Positions 1 through 9,400 of a stretch of DNA of 36,503 bases are shown here, piece after piece. The notes under the pieces were generated by a model that made no database searches, was not told the origin of the DNA, and saw only the letters and a list, made by a program, of their open reading frames with translations. The stretch's first letter is position 1. The number at the start of each line of letters is the position of its first letter. Made by a program: the position numbers and the translations under genes. The stretch spans positions 1 to 36,503 of the forward strand of contig SXLG01000106.1 in NCBI GenBank assembly GCA_005777805.1. The letters run 5' to 3'. This DNA is from Pseudomonadota bacterium (GTDB taxonomy: Bacteria; Desulfobacterota; Binatia; UBA12015).

Positions 1-1130
1 CCCACGTGCCTCTGGGCATTGAGATCGTCGATGTCAGCAAGCGCGCCCTGCCTCTCGACGTGACCACCGAGCTCGGCGAACGCGTCCTGCCCCCGGAAGG
101 CGCGGATCCCGACGAAAGTCTCGGTCGTCGAATCCGGGCGCACCCGGTCCTCGCGCCGGTAGCCGGGCACGTCGTGCCCGCCCGGCGAGCCCGGGCCGTA
201 CTGCGCGCGCACCACGTTGCGCTCGACCTCGGCCGCATTCATTGGCCTGAGGCAGTTGAGCACGCCCATCTTGTGGTCGCGCACGACCTCCGGGGCCAGC
301 GACCAGGGCGGCTCCATCGCCACCAGGCAGAGCACCTGGAGGATGTGGTTCTGCACCATGTCGCGCAGCGCGCCAGCCTCCTCGTAGTAGCCCGCGCGCG
401 TGCCCACGCCCTCACTCTCAGCAACCGTGATCTGGACGAGATCGATGTATTTCTGGTTCCACAGCTGTTCGAGAATCGAATTGGCGAAGCGCAGCACCAC
501 AATATTCTGCACCGTCTCCTTTCCGAGGTAGTGATCGATGCGGAAAATCCGTGCTTCGTCGATCTCGCACCCGATGGCGTCGTTGATCGCACGCGCGCTG
601 GCCAGGTCCCGTCCGACTGGCTTCTCGACGATGATACGGGCGCCCACCTGGCCGCTACCGCGCGGCACCAGCAGACCTGCGGCCGACATCCCCTTCACGC
701 AGGCGACGATCGCGGTCGGTGGTACCGACAAATAGAATATCCACTCGGACTCGGTCCCGCTCGCGGCCTCGATTGCCTCCAGGCGCCCGCGCAACGCGGC
801 AAACGCGACCGGGTCGTCGAACGAGCCCTCGACGTAGTGGATGCGCGGCGCGAAACGATCCCACGTCTCGGCCTCGGGAGCTCGACGTGAATGCCGGTCG
901 ACGCCCTCGCGCACCATCGCCCGGAAGGCTGCGGCATCGATCGCGCGGCGCGCAAGTCCGACCACCGCGAAGGGATCGGGCAGCAGACCGTCGTGGTCGA
1001 GATTGTAGAGCGCAGGAAATAACTTGCGCAGCGCAAGATCGCCTGCCGCGCCGAGAATCACGAGTACGCAGGGGCGCGGTACCGTGGCCCGCGTGAGGTC
1101 GCTCGGCGTGGGCGCGGTGACCTCCGTCAT
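1..1130 (-). CDS. zwf: Glucose-6-phosphate 1-dehydrogenase, 3' part cut by window edge
   Basis: Oxidises glucose 6-phosphate to 6-phosphogluconolactone with NAD(P)+, the entry step of the oxidative pentose phosphate pathway in the cytoplasm. The minus-strand frame starting with ATG at 1130 shows the N-terminal nucleotide-binding motif GAAGDLALRKL, then EKPVGRDL, and the active-site signature RIDHYLGKE, followed by RDMVQNHILQVL. The start overlaps the rpiA stop by 4 bases (ATGA), so translation is probably coupled. About 376 codons are present of a usual 480-510. The frame stays open to the edge, but after TTETFVGIRA (near base 99) the last 33 codons no longer resemble the family: the expected NWRW..GVP..RTGK block is missing in all minus frames. 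This could be a junction, a sequence error or real divergence. Identification of the rest is secure. Confidence 0.93.
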   Translation of the reverse strand, partial: MTEVTAPTPSDLTRATVPRPCVLVILGAAGDLALRKLFPALYNLDHDGLLPDPFAVVGLARRAIDAAAFRAMVREGVDRHSRRAPEAETWDRFAPRIHYVEGSFDDPVAFAALRGRLEAIEAASGTESEWIFYLSVPPTAIVACVKGMSAAGLLVPRGSGQVGARIIVEKPVGRDLASARAINDAIGCEIDEARIFRIDHYLGKETVQNIVVLRFANSILEQLWNQKYIDLVQITVAESEGVGTRAGYYEEAGALRDMVQNHILQVLCLVAMEPPWSLAPEVVRDHKMGVLNCLRPMNAAEVERNVVRAQYGPGSPGGHDVPGYRREDRVRPDSTTETFVGIRAFRGQDAFAELGGHVERQGALADIDDLNAQRHV

Positions 1131-1849
1131 CGTGCTTCTCGCGCCCCGCAGCGCTCGAGTCGCCGCACACCCGCTGCCGCACCGACCAGGACCAGATCGG
1201 CCATGCCGGCGAAGATCCCGGTGCCGACCACGCCGGGAATCTGCACGAGTTCGCGATCCAGGGCCGCCGGATCGGCGATCGGCGCCGTCCGACAATCCAG
1301 GATCCAGTTGCCGTTGTCGGTCTCCCAGGGCTCTCCGGCCGCAAGTCGCACCACACCCTCGAGCCCGAGCTGCCGCACTCGCCCTGCGACGAAACCGGTC
1401 GCGAAAGGCAGGACCTCGACCGGAATCCGACCGCGTTCGCCGAGGCGGGCGACCAGTTTCTCCTCGCCCACCAGCACGACGAAGCGCTTGCCGAGCGAGG
1501 CCACGATCTTCTCGCGCACGAGGGCGCCGCCGTAGCCCTTGATGAGATCGAGCGAAGGCGCGACCTCGTCGGCGCCGTCGACCACCAGATGGAGCGGCGG
1601 AGCCTCACGCGGATCGAGGAGCGGGATGCCCAGGGACCGGGCGAACACGGCCGTCGTGCCCGAAGTCGGCAGCGCAGCAACCCGCAGCCCGTCCTTCACG
1701 CGCCGCCCGAGTGCGGCCACGAACGCCGTCGCCGCCCGGCCCGTTCCGAGCCCGAGCCTGTCGTCCTCCCGCACCAACTCGAGCGCGGCCAGCGCCACGG
1801 CCTCGAGATCCCCCACCCCTTCGCGTGCAGTCACGGCATTCGCGCCCAC
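1127..1849 (-). CDS. rpiA: Ribose-5-phosphate isomerase A
   Basis: Interconverts ribose 5-phosphate and ribulose 5-phosphate in the pentose phosphate pathway. The 240-residue product has the RpiA phosphate-binding motif GTGRAA (35-40), the active-site DGADE (91-95), KGYGGALVREK (104-114) and DNGNWILD further on. Length is close to the family norm of 220-235. The start is GTG, two bases after the tal stop codon; no in-frame ATG lies nearby. The stop overlaps the zwf ATG. The order tal-rpiA-zwf, with tight spacing, indicates one transcript for pentose phosphate enzymes. Confidence 0.96.
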   Translation of the reverse strand: MGANAVTAREGVGDLEAVALAALELVREDDRLGLGTGRAATAFVAALGRRVKDGLRVAALPTSGTTAVFARSLGIPLLDPREAPPLHLVVDGADEVAPSLDLIKGYGGALVREKIVASLGKRFVVLVGEEKLVARLGERGRIPVEVLPFATGFVAGRVRQLGLEGVVRLAAGEPWETDNGNWILDCRTAPIADPAALDRELVQIPGVVGTGIFAGMADLVLVGAAAGVRRLERCGAREAR

Positions 1850-1851
1850 GC

Positions 1852-2994
1852 TCAGGCCGCCAGCGTGTCGCGTTTGCGCTCGACCACGGCAAGCAATGTA
1901 TCAAACGCCTTGACGAACTTATCGACACCGTCCACGAGCAGTTCGTCGGTCGCCCGGCCGAGTGAGATTCCAGCCGCCGCGAGCGCCGCCAGATCCGCCT
2001 GTGCGCGAGCCAGCCCGGCCTCCCAGTCGCGATTCAGCCCTGCGCCGGGGTGTCCCCCCTCGCGGTAGAAGTTCCACGTCTCCTCGGGGATGGTATTGAC
2101 GGTATCTCGAGCGATCAGGTCGTCGACGTACTTGCCCTTGGGGTAGGCCGGATCCTTGGTGCTGGTGCTGGCCCAGAGCAGTCGCTGGCGGCGCGCGCCG
2201 GCGGCCTCGAGTGCCTGCCAGCGCGGCGTAGCCATCAGATCCTGCCATTGCTGGTAGGCGATGACGGCGTTGGCCGTCGCCGTCCGCCCGCGCAGGGCGT
2301 CGCGTGCAGCAGAAGCCCCGGCCGCGCCCCCCTTGGCCGCGTCGTCGAGCCAGCGATCGACCAGCGCGTCGATCCGGCTGACGAAGAAGCTGGCCACGCT
2401 GGTCACGTCGTGCAACGGCTGTCCGGCCCGGCGGCGGTCCTCGAGACCCGCGAGGTAGGCTTCGGCGCACGCGCGCCAGGCATCGACCGCGAAAAGCAAG
2501 GTGACGTTGACGCTGATGCCCGCGGCGATCAGCTGGCGGACCGCCGGCATGCCCTCGGGCGTGCCGGGCACCTTGATGAGCACGTTCGGACGGTCGATCC
2601 AGGCATGGACCCGGCGCGCATAAGCCACCGTCGCGACCGTATCGGCCGCCAGATCGGGCCCAACCTCGAAGCTGACGTAGCCATCGAGGCCACGGGTCCG
2701 GTCGTAGACCGGTCGCAGGACGTCGGCGGCGCCTTGGATGTCGTCGATGGCCAGATGCTCGTAGAGATCGACCGGCGCCCGCACGCCGCCACGGGCGAGG
2801 TCGCGGATGGCGTCGTCGTAGAGGTTGCTCTCCCCCACCGCCTTCTCGAAGATCGCCGGATTCGAGGTGACTCCGCGCAGGCCATCCTCCTCGATCATCT
2901 TGGCGAGGCGCCCGCCGCGCACGATGTCGCGTCGAATGTTGTCGTACCAGGGGCTCTGCCCCCAGCGCGGAAGCTCGGCAAGTGCACTACCCAT
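1852..2994 (-). CDS. tal: Transaldolase
   Basis: Transfers a dihydroxyacetone unit between sugar phosphates in the non-oxidative pentose phosphate pathway. The product is 380 residues, the longer Tal type found in actinobacteria, cyanobacteria and deltaproteobacteria. Visible motifs are GVTSNPAIFEKA (41-52), the NVLIKVPGTPEG segment with Schiff-base Lys141, and LLWASTSTKDP near the C-terminus. I chose ATG at 2994, which has GGGAGAG 6-12 bases upstream; the frame remains open further upstream, but that part does not look like transaldolase. It is the first gene of the tal-rpiA-zwf run and is divergent from the oxidoreductase at 3125. Confidence 0.96.
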   Translation of the reverse strand: MGSALAELPRWGQSPWYDNIRRDIVRGGRLAKMIEEDGLRGVTSNPAIFEKAVGESNLYDDAIRDLARGGVRAPVDLYEHLAIDDIQGAADVLRPVYDRTRGLDGYVSFEVGPDLAADTVATVAYARRVHAWIDRPNVLIKVPGTPEGMPAVRQLIAAGISVNVTLLFAVDAWRACAEAYLAGLEDRRRAGQPLHDVTSVASFFVSRIDALVDRWLDDAAKGGAAGASAARDALRGRTATANAVIAYQQWQDLMATPRWQALEAAGARRQRLLWASTSTKDPAYPKGKYVDDLIARDTVNTIPEETWNFYREGGHPGAGLNRDWEAGLARAQADLAALAAAGISLGRATDELLVDGVDKFVKAFDTLLAVVERKRDTLAA

Positions 2995-3064
2995 GAAGAA
3001 CTCTCCCAGCTTCGGGAAGCACGGGTTGATCCCGGCTCGTGAAGCCCACCCTAGCTCCCGATTG

Positions 3065-3094
3065 CCAAGGTTGCCTGCATGTTTCAAACCTTGG
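3065..3094. promoter_or_regulatory. Inverted repeat in a divergent promoter region, possible operator
   Basis: Perfect 8-bp arms CCAAGGTT (3065-3072) and AACCTTGG (3087-3094) are separated by 14 bases. They lie in the 130-bp spacer between the divergent tal and oxidoreductase genes, about 70 bases upstream of tal and 30 upstream of the oxidoreductase start. Arm size and spacing suit a dimeric repressor or activator, but no cognate regulator gene is adjacent, so this is only a candidate site. Confidence 0.35.
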
Positions 3095-3124
3095 AGCGGA
3101 GGGGCGCGTCGGCGCGCATAGAGA

Positions 3125-4675
3125 GTGAGTGGAAACCAACATCGAGGCACCCTGTCCGGTGCCCTGCTCCACCCCGATGACCCGTGGGATCGGGAGCTGC
3201 TCGCGGCCGTTCATCCCGCCGACTGGGTCAATCCCGAGCCGCCTGCTCGTTACGACCTGGTGGTGCTCGGTGGGGGCTCGGGCGGCTTGGTGGCCGCCGC
3301 AGCCGCGGCCGGACTCGGCGCTCGCACCGCACTGGTCGAGCGCCATCTCCTCGGGGGCGACTGCCTCAACGCCGGCTGCGTGCCCTCGAAGACCCTGCTC
3401 CGCTCGGCGCGCTGGTCGACGGAGATGGCCCGCGCCGCGGAACTCGGCTGGGCGACCTCGCTCTCCGCGGCGGCAAAGCCGACCGGCGTGCTGGAGCGGG
3501 TGCGTCGCACGCGCGCCGCGATCGCCCCGCACGACGCAGCCCGGCGCTTTCGCGACGAACTGGGGGTGGACGTTTTCCTCGGCGAGGGCCACTTCGCCGC
3601 AGCCGACTCGATCGAAGTCGCCGGCACGCGCCTGCGCTATCGGCGAGCCATCGTCGCCACGGGTGCCGGCCCGGTCTGGCCCCAGATCGAGGGGCTCGAG
3701 CAGATCGAGGTCCACACCAACGACAGCATCTTTGCGCTCGACCAGGTTCCGGCGCGTCTCGCGATCATCGGCGGCGGCCCGGTCGGTTGCGAGCTTGCGC
3801 AGGCTTTCTCCCGACTCGGCTGCCGCTGCTTCATCCTGCAACGCAACGCCCGACTGCTGCCGCGCGAGGAGCCCGAGGTCAGCGCCCTCATCGAGGCGGC
3901 CCTGCGCCACGACGGCATCGGGATCGCGACCTCGGCACGACTGCTCCGGGCCCGGCCCGACCCGCGTGGCGCCGTGCTCGAATACGAGGGGGGTGGCGAG
4001 ATCCACTCGGTCGCGGCCGACGCCGTGCTGCTCGCGGCCGGGCGCCGACCCGCCACCGCGGGGCTCGGTCTCGAGACCGCCGGCATTGACGTCCGCGCCG
4101 ATGGCAGCATCGCGACCGACGCGCGCCTGCGCACCACGAACCGCCGCGTCCTTGCCGTCGGCGACGTCACCCTCGCCCAACGCTTCACGCACGCCGCGGA
4201 TGCCTCGGCACGGATCGCCGTGCGCAACGCACTCTTCTTCGGCCGGACACGCTTCCAGCCCGATCGCATCCCACGCTCGACGTTCACCGACCCCGAGGTC
4301 GCCAGCGTGGGCCTGCTGCCCGCGGATGCGGCCCAGCGCGGCCTCCCGATCGAGACTCTGGAGGTACGCTTCGCGGACAACGACCGCGCGGTCACCGAAG
4401 GAGACCGGACCGGATTCGTGCGCGCCCACGTGGCACCCCGCACGGGCCGCCTCGTCGGCGCGTCGGTGGTGGGCGAACACGCCGGCGAGCTGATCGGCGA
4501 ACTCGCGGTGATCCTCGCCACCGGCCTTCGGCTCGGCGCGCTCGCCGACGTCGTGCATCCCTACCCGACCCGTGCCGAGGCCATCCGCCGCCTCGGCGAT
4601 CTCCACAATCGCAGCCGGCTCACGCCGCGCGTCGCGCGCTTCCTGCGCACCCTGGCCCGGCTACCTCGCTGGTGA
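3125..4675 (+). CDS. FAD-dependent pyridine nucleotide-disulfide oxidoreductase, MerA/Lpd-like
   Basis: A 516-residue flavoprotein of the dihydrolipoamide dehydrogenase/mercuric reductase group. An N-terminal extension of about 40 residues precedes the FAD-binding VVLGGGSGG (47-55). The redox-active disulfide motif GGDCLNAGCVPSK holds Cys80 and Cys85, the NAD-binding motif is IIGGGPVGCELA, and the active-site His of the dimer interface lies in HPYPTRAE (478-485). There is no N-terminal HMA metal-binding domain, and the C-terminus (RLPRW) lacks the vicinal Cys pair that true MerA uses to receive Hg(II). Detoxifying mercury is therefore unlikely; the substrate is probably another disulfide or small thiol. 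GTG at 3125 gives the full frame, but a later start is possible. It stands alone on the plus strand. Confidence 0.88.
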   Translation: MSGNQHRGTLSGALLHPDDPWDRELLAAVHPADWVNPEPPARYDLVVLGGGSGGLVAAAAAAGLGARTALVERHLLGGDCLNAGCVPSKTLLRSARWSTEMARAAELGWATSLSAAAKPTGVLERVRRTRAAIAPHDAARRFRDELGVDVFLGEGHFAAADSIEVAGTRLRYRRAIVATGAGPVWPQIEGLEQIEVHTNDSIFALDQVPARLAIIGGGPVGCELAQAFSRLGCRCFILQRNARLLPREEPEVSALIEAALRHDGIGIATSARLLRARPDPRGAVLEYEGGGEIHSVAADAVLLAAGRRPATAGLGLETAGIDVRADGSIATDARLRTTNRRVLAVGDVTLAQRFTHAADASARIAVRNALFFGRTRFQPDRIPRSTFTDPEVASVGLLPADAAQRGLPIETLEVRFADNDRAVTEGDRTGFVRAHVAPRTGRLVGASVVGEHAGELIGELAVILATGLRLGALADVVHPYPTRAEAIRRLGDLHNRSRLTPRVARFLRTLARLPRW

Positions 4676-4774
4676 GCTGGAGGCGCGAGTTCGAGTAGCC
4701 CGTGCAAGCGCCTGGACACTTTCTGGCGCGACTGCCCTGCTGGTGCGCCGGAGGTGCGAACTCGGGCAGCGCGC
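4651..4774. repeat. Imperfect direct repeat, 71-bp offset
   Basis: Two copies, 4651-4703 and 4722-4774, are offset by 71 bases. In the best part, 4668-4702 against 4739-4773, I count 28 identical positions of 35. The first copy covers the last codons and stop of the oxidoreductase gene; the second lies in the 161-bp spacer between the convergent genes. No other coding or RNA feature is visible in that spacer. Confidence 0.7.
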
Positions 4775-4836
4775 ACACTCTGGACTTGCATACCCCGCGA
4801 TCGAGCCGGCCGGCAGGGATGTGACTCGCAAACGAC

Positions 4837-6444
4837 TCATCGGTCGTTGCCGGGGCCTCGACCGAATTGGCCCAATCCATAGCGACGGACCTTCTTGTGC
4901 AGCATGACCCGCGACAGACCGAGCCGGCGGGCGGCCGCCGACACGTTGCCGCCATCGAGATGCAGAGCACGCGCGATCAGCTCGGCCTCGAACCGGGCCC
5001 GCGCCTCGCGCAGGTCGCCGTCTGAATCGGCAGCGGCGGCGGCGAGTGGGGACGGCGCCGCGACCAGCGCCGCAACGGGATTCCTTGAATTTACCTTGAC
5101 AGCCGAGGAAAGATCCGCGGCGTGAATCAGTTCGCGCGCCGGCCCCATCACCGCCACCGCCCGCTCCATCTCGTTGCGGATCTCGCGCACGTTGCCCGGC
5201 CAGTCGTGAGCGAGCAGCCGTTCGACCGCGTCGGGGGCGAGCCCCGCCACCGCCCTGCCCTGGGCCTCGGCGGCACGAGCAAGGAAATGCCCCGCCAGCA
5301 GCACGACGTCGTCGCCGCGCTCGCGCACCGGAGGCAACGCGATGGAGAAGCCGCTCACGCGATAGAAGAGATCCTGCCGGAACCCGCCCGCCGCGACCAC
5401 CTCGTCAAGTTTCTTGTTGGTTGCTGCGACCACGCGTACGTTCACGGGTCGCGGCCGAGTCTCGCCCAGACGAACGATCTCCCCCTCCTCGAGAACGCGC
5501 AGGAGTTTGGCCTGCGCCGCCGCCGAGAGCTCGGCGATCTCGTCGAGAAACACCATCCCACCGGCCGCCGCCTCGAAAACACCCTGTCGATCCTCGATCG
5601 CGCCAGTGAAGGCACCACGGCGGTGACCGAAGAGTTCGCTCTCGAGCAGACCCTCGGGCAGGGCTGCGCAGTTGACCGGGACGAACGGCCGATCGGCGCG
5701 CGGCCCGGCCCGGTGCAGCGCATGAGCGACGAGTTCCTTGCCCGTCCCGGTCTCGCCGCGAACGAGGACGTGCAGGCGCACCGGTGCTGCGCTCTCGACC
5801 AGATCGAGCACTTCGCGGATGGCCCGGCTCGCGCCGACGATCTCCGGGAAGCGAGTCCGGCGTGGCAGATCGCGGCGTAGCACGCCTACTTCGGCCCGGG
5901 CCGAGGCCTCGGACTCACGCAGCCGCGCGTAGAGCCAGGCGTTGTCGATCGCAACGGCGACGCTGCCCGAGAGGGCCTCGAGAAACGCGAGATCCCCCTC
6001 GGCGAAGCTCCCGCGCCTGGGATTGACTACCTGCAGAACACCGAGGGGACCGCGGGCTGCGAACAGCGGCACGGTCAGCATCGCGCGGACCGGCATGCCG
6101 GTGGCTCGAGACACGGCACGATGGTGTGCGGGATGATTGGCGACGTCGTCGACCTGCAAAGAGCGGCGCTCCCGGAGGGCGAGCCCGGCGATGCCCTCGG
6201 CGGCCGGGAAACGGACCTCGCGCAGACGTTCCGCAACCTCGGAATCATTCTGCGAGACGTAGGGAACAGTAAACATCTCGCCCGTCTCGTCGAGCAGAAG
6301 AACCGCCGCACCCTCGGCCTCGAGTACGCGGCGGCAGCGGCGCACGATGGTCGGCACGAGTTCCTCGAGTTCGTGCCGCGCTACGAACTCGCAGCCGAGC
6401 TCGTAGAGCAGGCGTAGCCGGGCGTAAGGAATGGCCTCGCTCAT
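4837..6444 (-). CDS. Sigma54-dependent transcriptional activator with GAF sensor
   Basis: A 535-residue activator of sigma54 (RpoN) promoters. It has an N-terminal GAF domain (about 22-170) in place of a phosphorylated receiver, then a central AAA+ domain: Walker A GETGTGKE (230-237), the sigma54-contacting GAFTGA loop (277-282, intact), Walker B GGMVFLDE (295-302) and NVREIRNEMERA. A Fis-type helix-turn-helix near residues 500-530 includes NVSAAARRLGLSR. The intact loop and ATPase motifs indicate an active enhancer-binding protein. The GAF domain may bind a small ligand or nucleotide. Its ATG overlaps the stop of the upstream cyclase-like regulator by 4 bases, so the two are made together and probably work in one response. 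Target genes cannot be read from the window. Confidence 0.95.
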   Translation of the reverse strand: MSEAIPYARLRLLYELGCEFVARHELEELVPTIVRRCRRVLEAEGAAVLLLDETGEMFTVPYVSQNDSEVAERLREVRFPAAEGIAGLALRERRSLQVDDVANHPAHHRAVSRATGMPVRAMLTVPLFAARGPLGVLQVVNPRRGSFAEGDLAFLEALSGSVAVAIDNAWLYARLRESEASARAEVGVLRRDLPRRTRFPEIVGASRAIREVLDLVESAAPVRLHVLVRGETGTGKELVAHALHRAGPRADRPFVPVNCAALPEGLLESELFGHRRGAFTGAIEDRQGVFEAAAGGMVFLDEIAELSAAAQAKLLRVLEEGEIVRLGETRPRPVNVRVVAATNKKLDEVVAAGGFRQDLFYRVSGFSIALPPVRERGDDVVLLAGHFLARAAEAQGRAVAGLAPDAVERLLAHDWPGNVREIRNEMERAVAVMGPARELIHAADLSSAVKVNSRNPVAALVAAPSPLAAAAADSDGDLREARARFEAELIARALHLDGGNVSAAARRLGLSRVMLHKKVRRYGLGQFGRGPGNDR

Positions 6445-9400
6445 GCCGCCGACTCCGAGCGTGGCGCATCGGCGAGAAGACGCGCGACATGGCCGTGGGC
6501 CCCGATCGCCACGAATGCGGCCAGCGCCTCGACCCGCAGGCGGTCGGCGCGCACGGTGTCACCGTGGAAACCCGCCCGCAGCGACATCTCCTCGAGAAGC
6601 TGCGGCGTCCAGGCAGCGTATCCGCCGTCCCGAGCGACCAGCAACGCGCGCTCGAGGGCTCGCTCGGCTTCACCGTCGGCACCGGCGGCTTGGGCCTGCC
6701 GGCACACCCGCGCCAGGACCAGTGCCCCCTGGATCAGCCAACTGTCATCAACAGCACTGGCCCGCGCCCACGCCAGCCGGGCCGTCTCCGCAGCCGCCAG
6801 TGCTCGCCCGGCATCCAGATCGCGGAGAGCGATCCGCCCCATGACGCCGGCGCGGATCCGCGTCGCCGGACACTCGGCCTCGATGATCCGCAGCGCCTCG
6901 TCAAGATCCGAGGACGCGGGCAGGTCACCCGACAACATCGCGGCCAGCCCCCGGGCCCAGAGTGCCAGCACGCGCAGCAGCGGGGCCGGGCTCGTGCCAG
7001 CGATCGCCACCGCCTCCTCGCAGGCAACCCGCGCCCGCTCGACGCCATCCCCGGAGAGAAGCACCAGCGTGGTGGTGGTCGCCAGAGCCAGGCAGCGGAC
7101 CTGGCCCGCCGGTAAATGCGGTTTGATGGCGAGCAGACCCTCGAGGTCGCGCCGCGCCTCATCGAGTCGTCCCACGGCAAGTCTCCCGTGGACCCGCAGC
7201 AAGACCACGAACCCGGCATCTTCCGGCAATTCGGCAAGGCTCTCGGGGTCCGCCAGCAGCGGCAACTCGGCGAGGATGGCGTCGGCGCGGGAGAGCATTT
7301 CCACGAACGCCCCCTGGAGAAAGAGCACGTGCAGGTGCGTGACCTCCAGGCGCAGCCGCCCCGCGCGGTCCGGATCCTGCTGCCCGAGCACGAGCGCACG
7401 CTGGCTCGCACGCAACGCCGCGGCCCCCTCGCCGCTCAGAGCAAGCACGAGCGACTCGCTCGCCAGAATCTCGGCAGCCAGCAAGGCCTCACCGCTTGCA
7501 AGCGCCGCCTTCACTCCTTGACGAGCCACCGAACGTGCCGCCGGCGTGCTCATGCCACTCTGAGCCCCAATGGCGAGCCGGCGCACGGCCGCACGCGCCA
7601 ACGCCACCCGACCCGCCTCGCCCCGCACGGCGGCAAACCGTGCACAGAGACGCCACCAGCGCCGGGCCGTGCGAAGGTTGTGCGAGGCGAGCGCAAGCGC
7701 TGCCTTGGCAGCCCACTCGATGGCTCGCTCGAAGTCACGGCCACGGGCCCAGTGACTGGCGACACGCGAGGCCAGCGCCCCCTCGGCCCCGGCCTCGCGC
7801 TCGAGTGCACGCGCGACCCGACGGTGAATCTCGCACGCCCGTTCCTCGAGCAGGAGCCCGGCCACAATCTCCTGCAAGAGGGGATGTCCGAACGAAATTT
7901 CCCGCGAAGTCTTCTCGCCTGCGGCCGGGAGCCACTCGAAGAGTCCACGGCGGCCGAGTTCGGCCACGCGCGCCCGCCCCTCGGCCTCGGGGAGATCGAG
8001 CGCGCCGAGCAACGCCCTCTCCTCGAACGTCACGCCGAGAATAGCACCGACCTCGAGCACCAGGCGCAGCGAAATGGGCAGGACATCCACGCGCGCACAA
8101 AGCGCGGCGCGAACGTCCTCTGGAATTTCGATGCGACGCCAACCGCGATGCGCCCGATAGGCCCCGGGCTGACCCCGCAACCAGCCGCGTGCAACCAACT
8201 CACGCACGACCTCGACCGGATAGAGCGGCAGGCCACCGGAGCGTTCCGAGAGACGCTCCGCCATCGCGCCGACGTCCCGCCCCTCGGCGCCAAGCAGATC
8301 GGTGGCCACGGCCGTGATCTGTGTCCGGCCGAGCGGCGCCACGGCGAGCCGTACGACCCCGGAACTGGCGGGCACCGCCCGAGGCTCGCGCGAGGTCAGC
8401 ACGAGCAGGAGGGGAATCCGTCGAATCGTCTGCAGCGAGAGTTCCAGCGCCCTGAAGCTCTCGCGATCCAGCCACTGCACGTCATCGACGATGACCACGC
8501 GCGGCAAGGGCTGCGCGCGTTGCAGCACCAGGCCGAGGACATGGCCGACCAGGGGCTGGAGGACCCGCGCGGTGTCGGCCAACGTGCGCTGCGGGCGACC
8601 GTCGCCAAGGAGCTGAGCAATCGCATGCGTCGTTGCTGGATCGTCGCTCGCGAGCATGTGGCCGAGACCCGCCAGCATTTCGGCCGGTTCGGCGTCGTCA
8701 ATCCCGAGGTAGCTCGCGATCACCCGAGCCGCCCAACGCAGGGGCATGCGCGCTTCGTGTGGCCGTCCACGCGCCATGAGGACAGACATGTTCCGCTGCG
8801 CGCACCACAGCGCAAATTGGTCACAGATACGGCTCTTGCCGACGCCGGCCGGACCGATCAGGGCCACGGCGGTGCCGGACCCTCGCGCTCCGGGCACCGA
8901 ACTCTGAAGGGCCGCCATCTCCGGCTCGCGACCGACAAAGCGCGGGCGTGGCAGCGCCCGCGCGCGGCGCTCGGCGCGCGAGAGTCGGCCTTCGAGCCGA
9001 AAGGCCGGCTCGGCTCCGCTGGCACCGGCCGCGCTGGCAAGCTCGGTCAATCTCAATCGATGACCGACCAGACCCGCACAACGCGGGCCAAGCCGGATCT
9101 CCCCCGGCAACGCCTCCCGCTCAAGGCTCTCGGCCGCCTCGGCCACCTCCCCCAGGACAACCGGTTCGAGCCCCGTGGCACTCGGGAGAACCCCGGCGAC
9201 GAGCAAGCCGCTCTCGACCCCGATCCTCATCTCGAGCGCCAGTCCGTAGCGGCCGCGCAACTCGCGGCCTGCCAGATCGACGGCCTCCCTGATTTCGAGG
9301 GCGGCACGACAGGCTTTCTCGGCATGCCCTTCGAGCGCGGTCGGCACTCCAAAAAGTGCAACGACGCCGTCTCCCGTGAAGTGGCTGACCCTCCCGCCCC

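Noticed and set aside
6..890. A 294-residue plus-strand open frame at the left edge
   Set aside because: The minus strand encodes glucose-6-phosphate dehydrogenase across most of it, including RIDHYLGKE; the plus product has no recognisable motif.
3125..4675. Mercury resistance operon
   Set aside because: No merR, merT or merP and no mercury-binding Cys pair or HMA domain; the gene stands alone.
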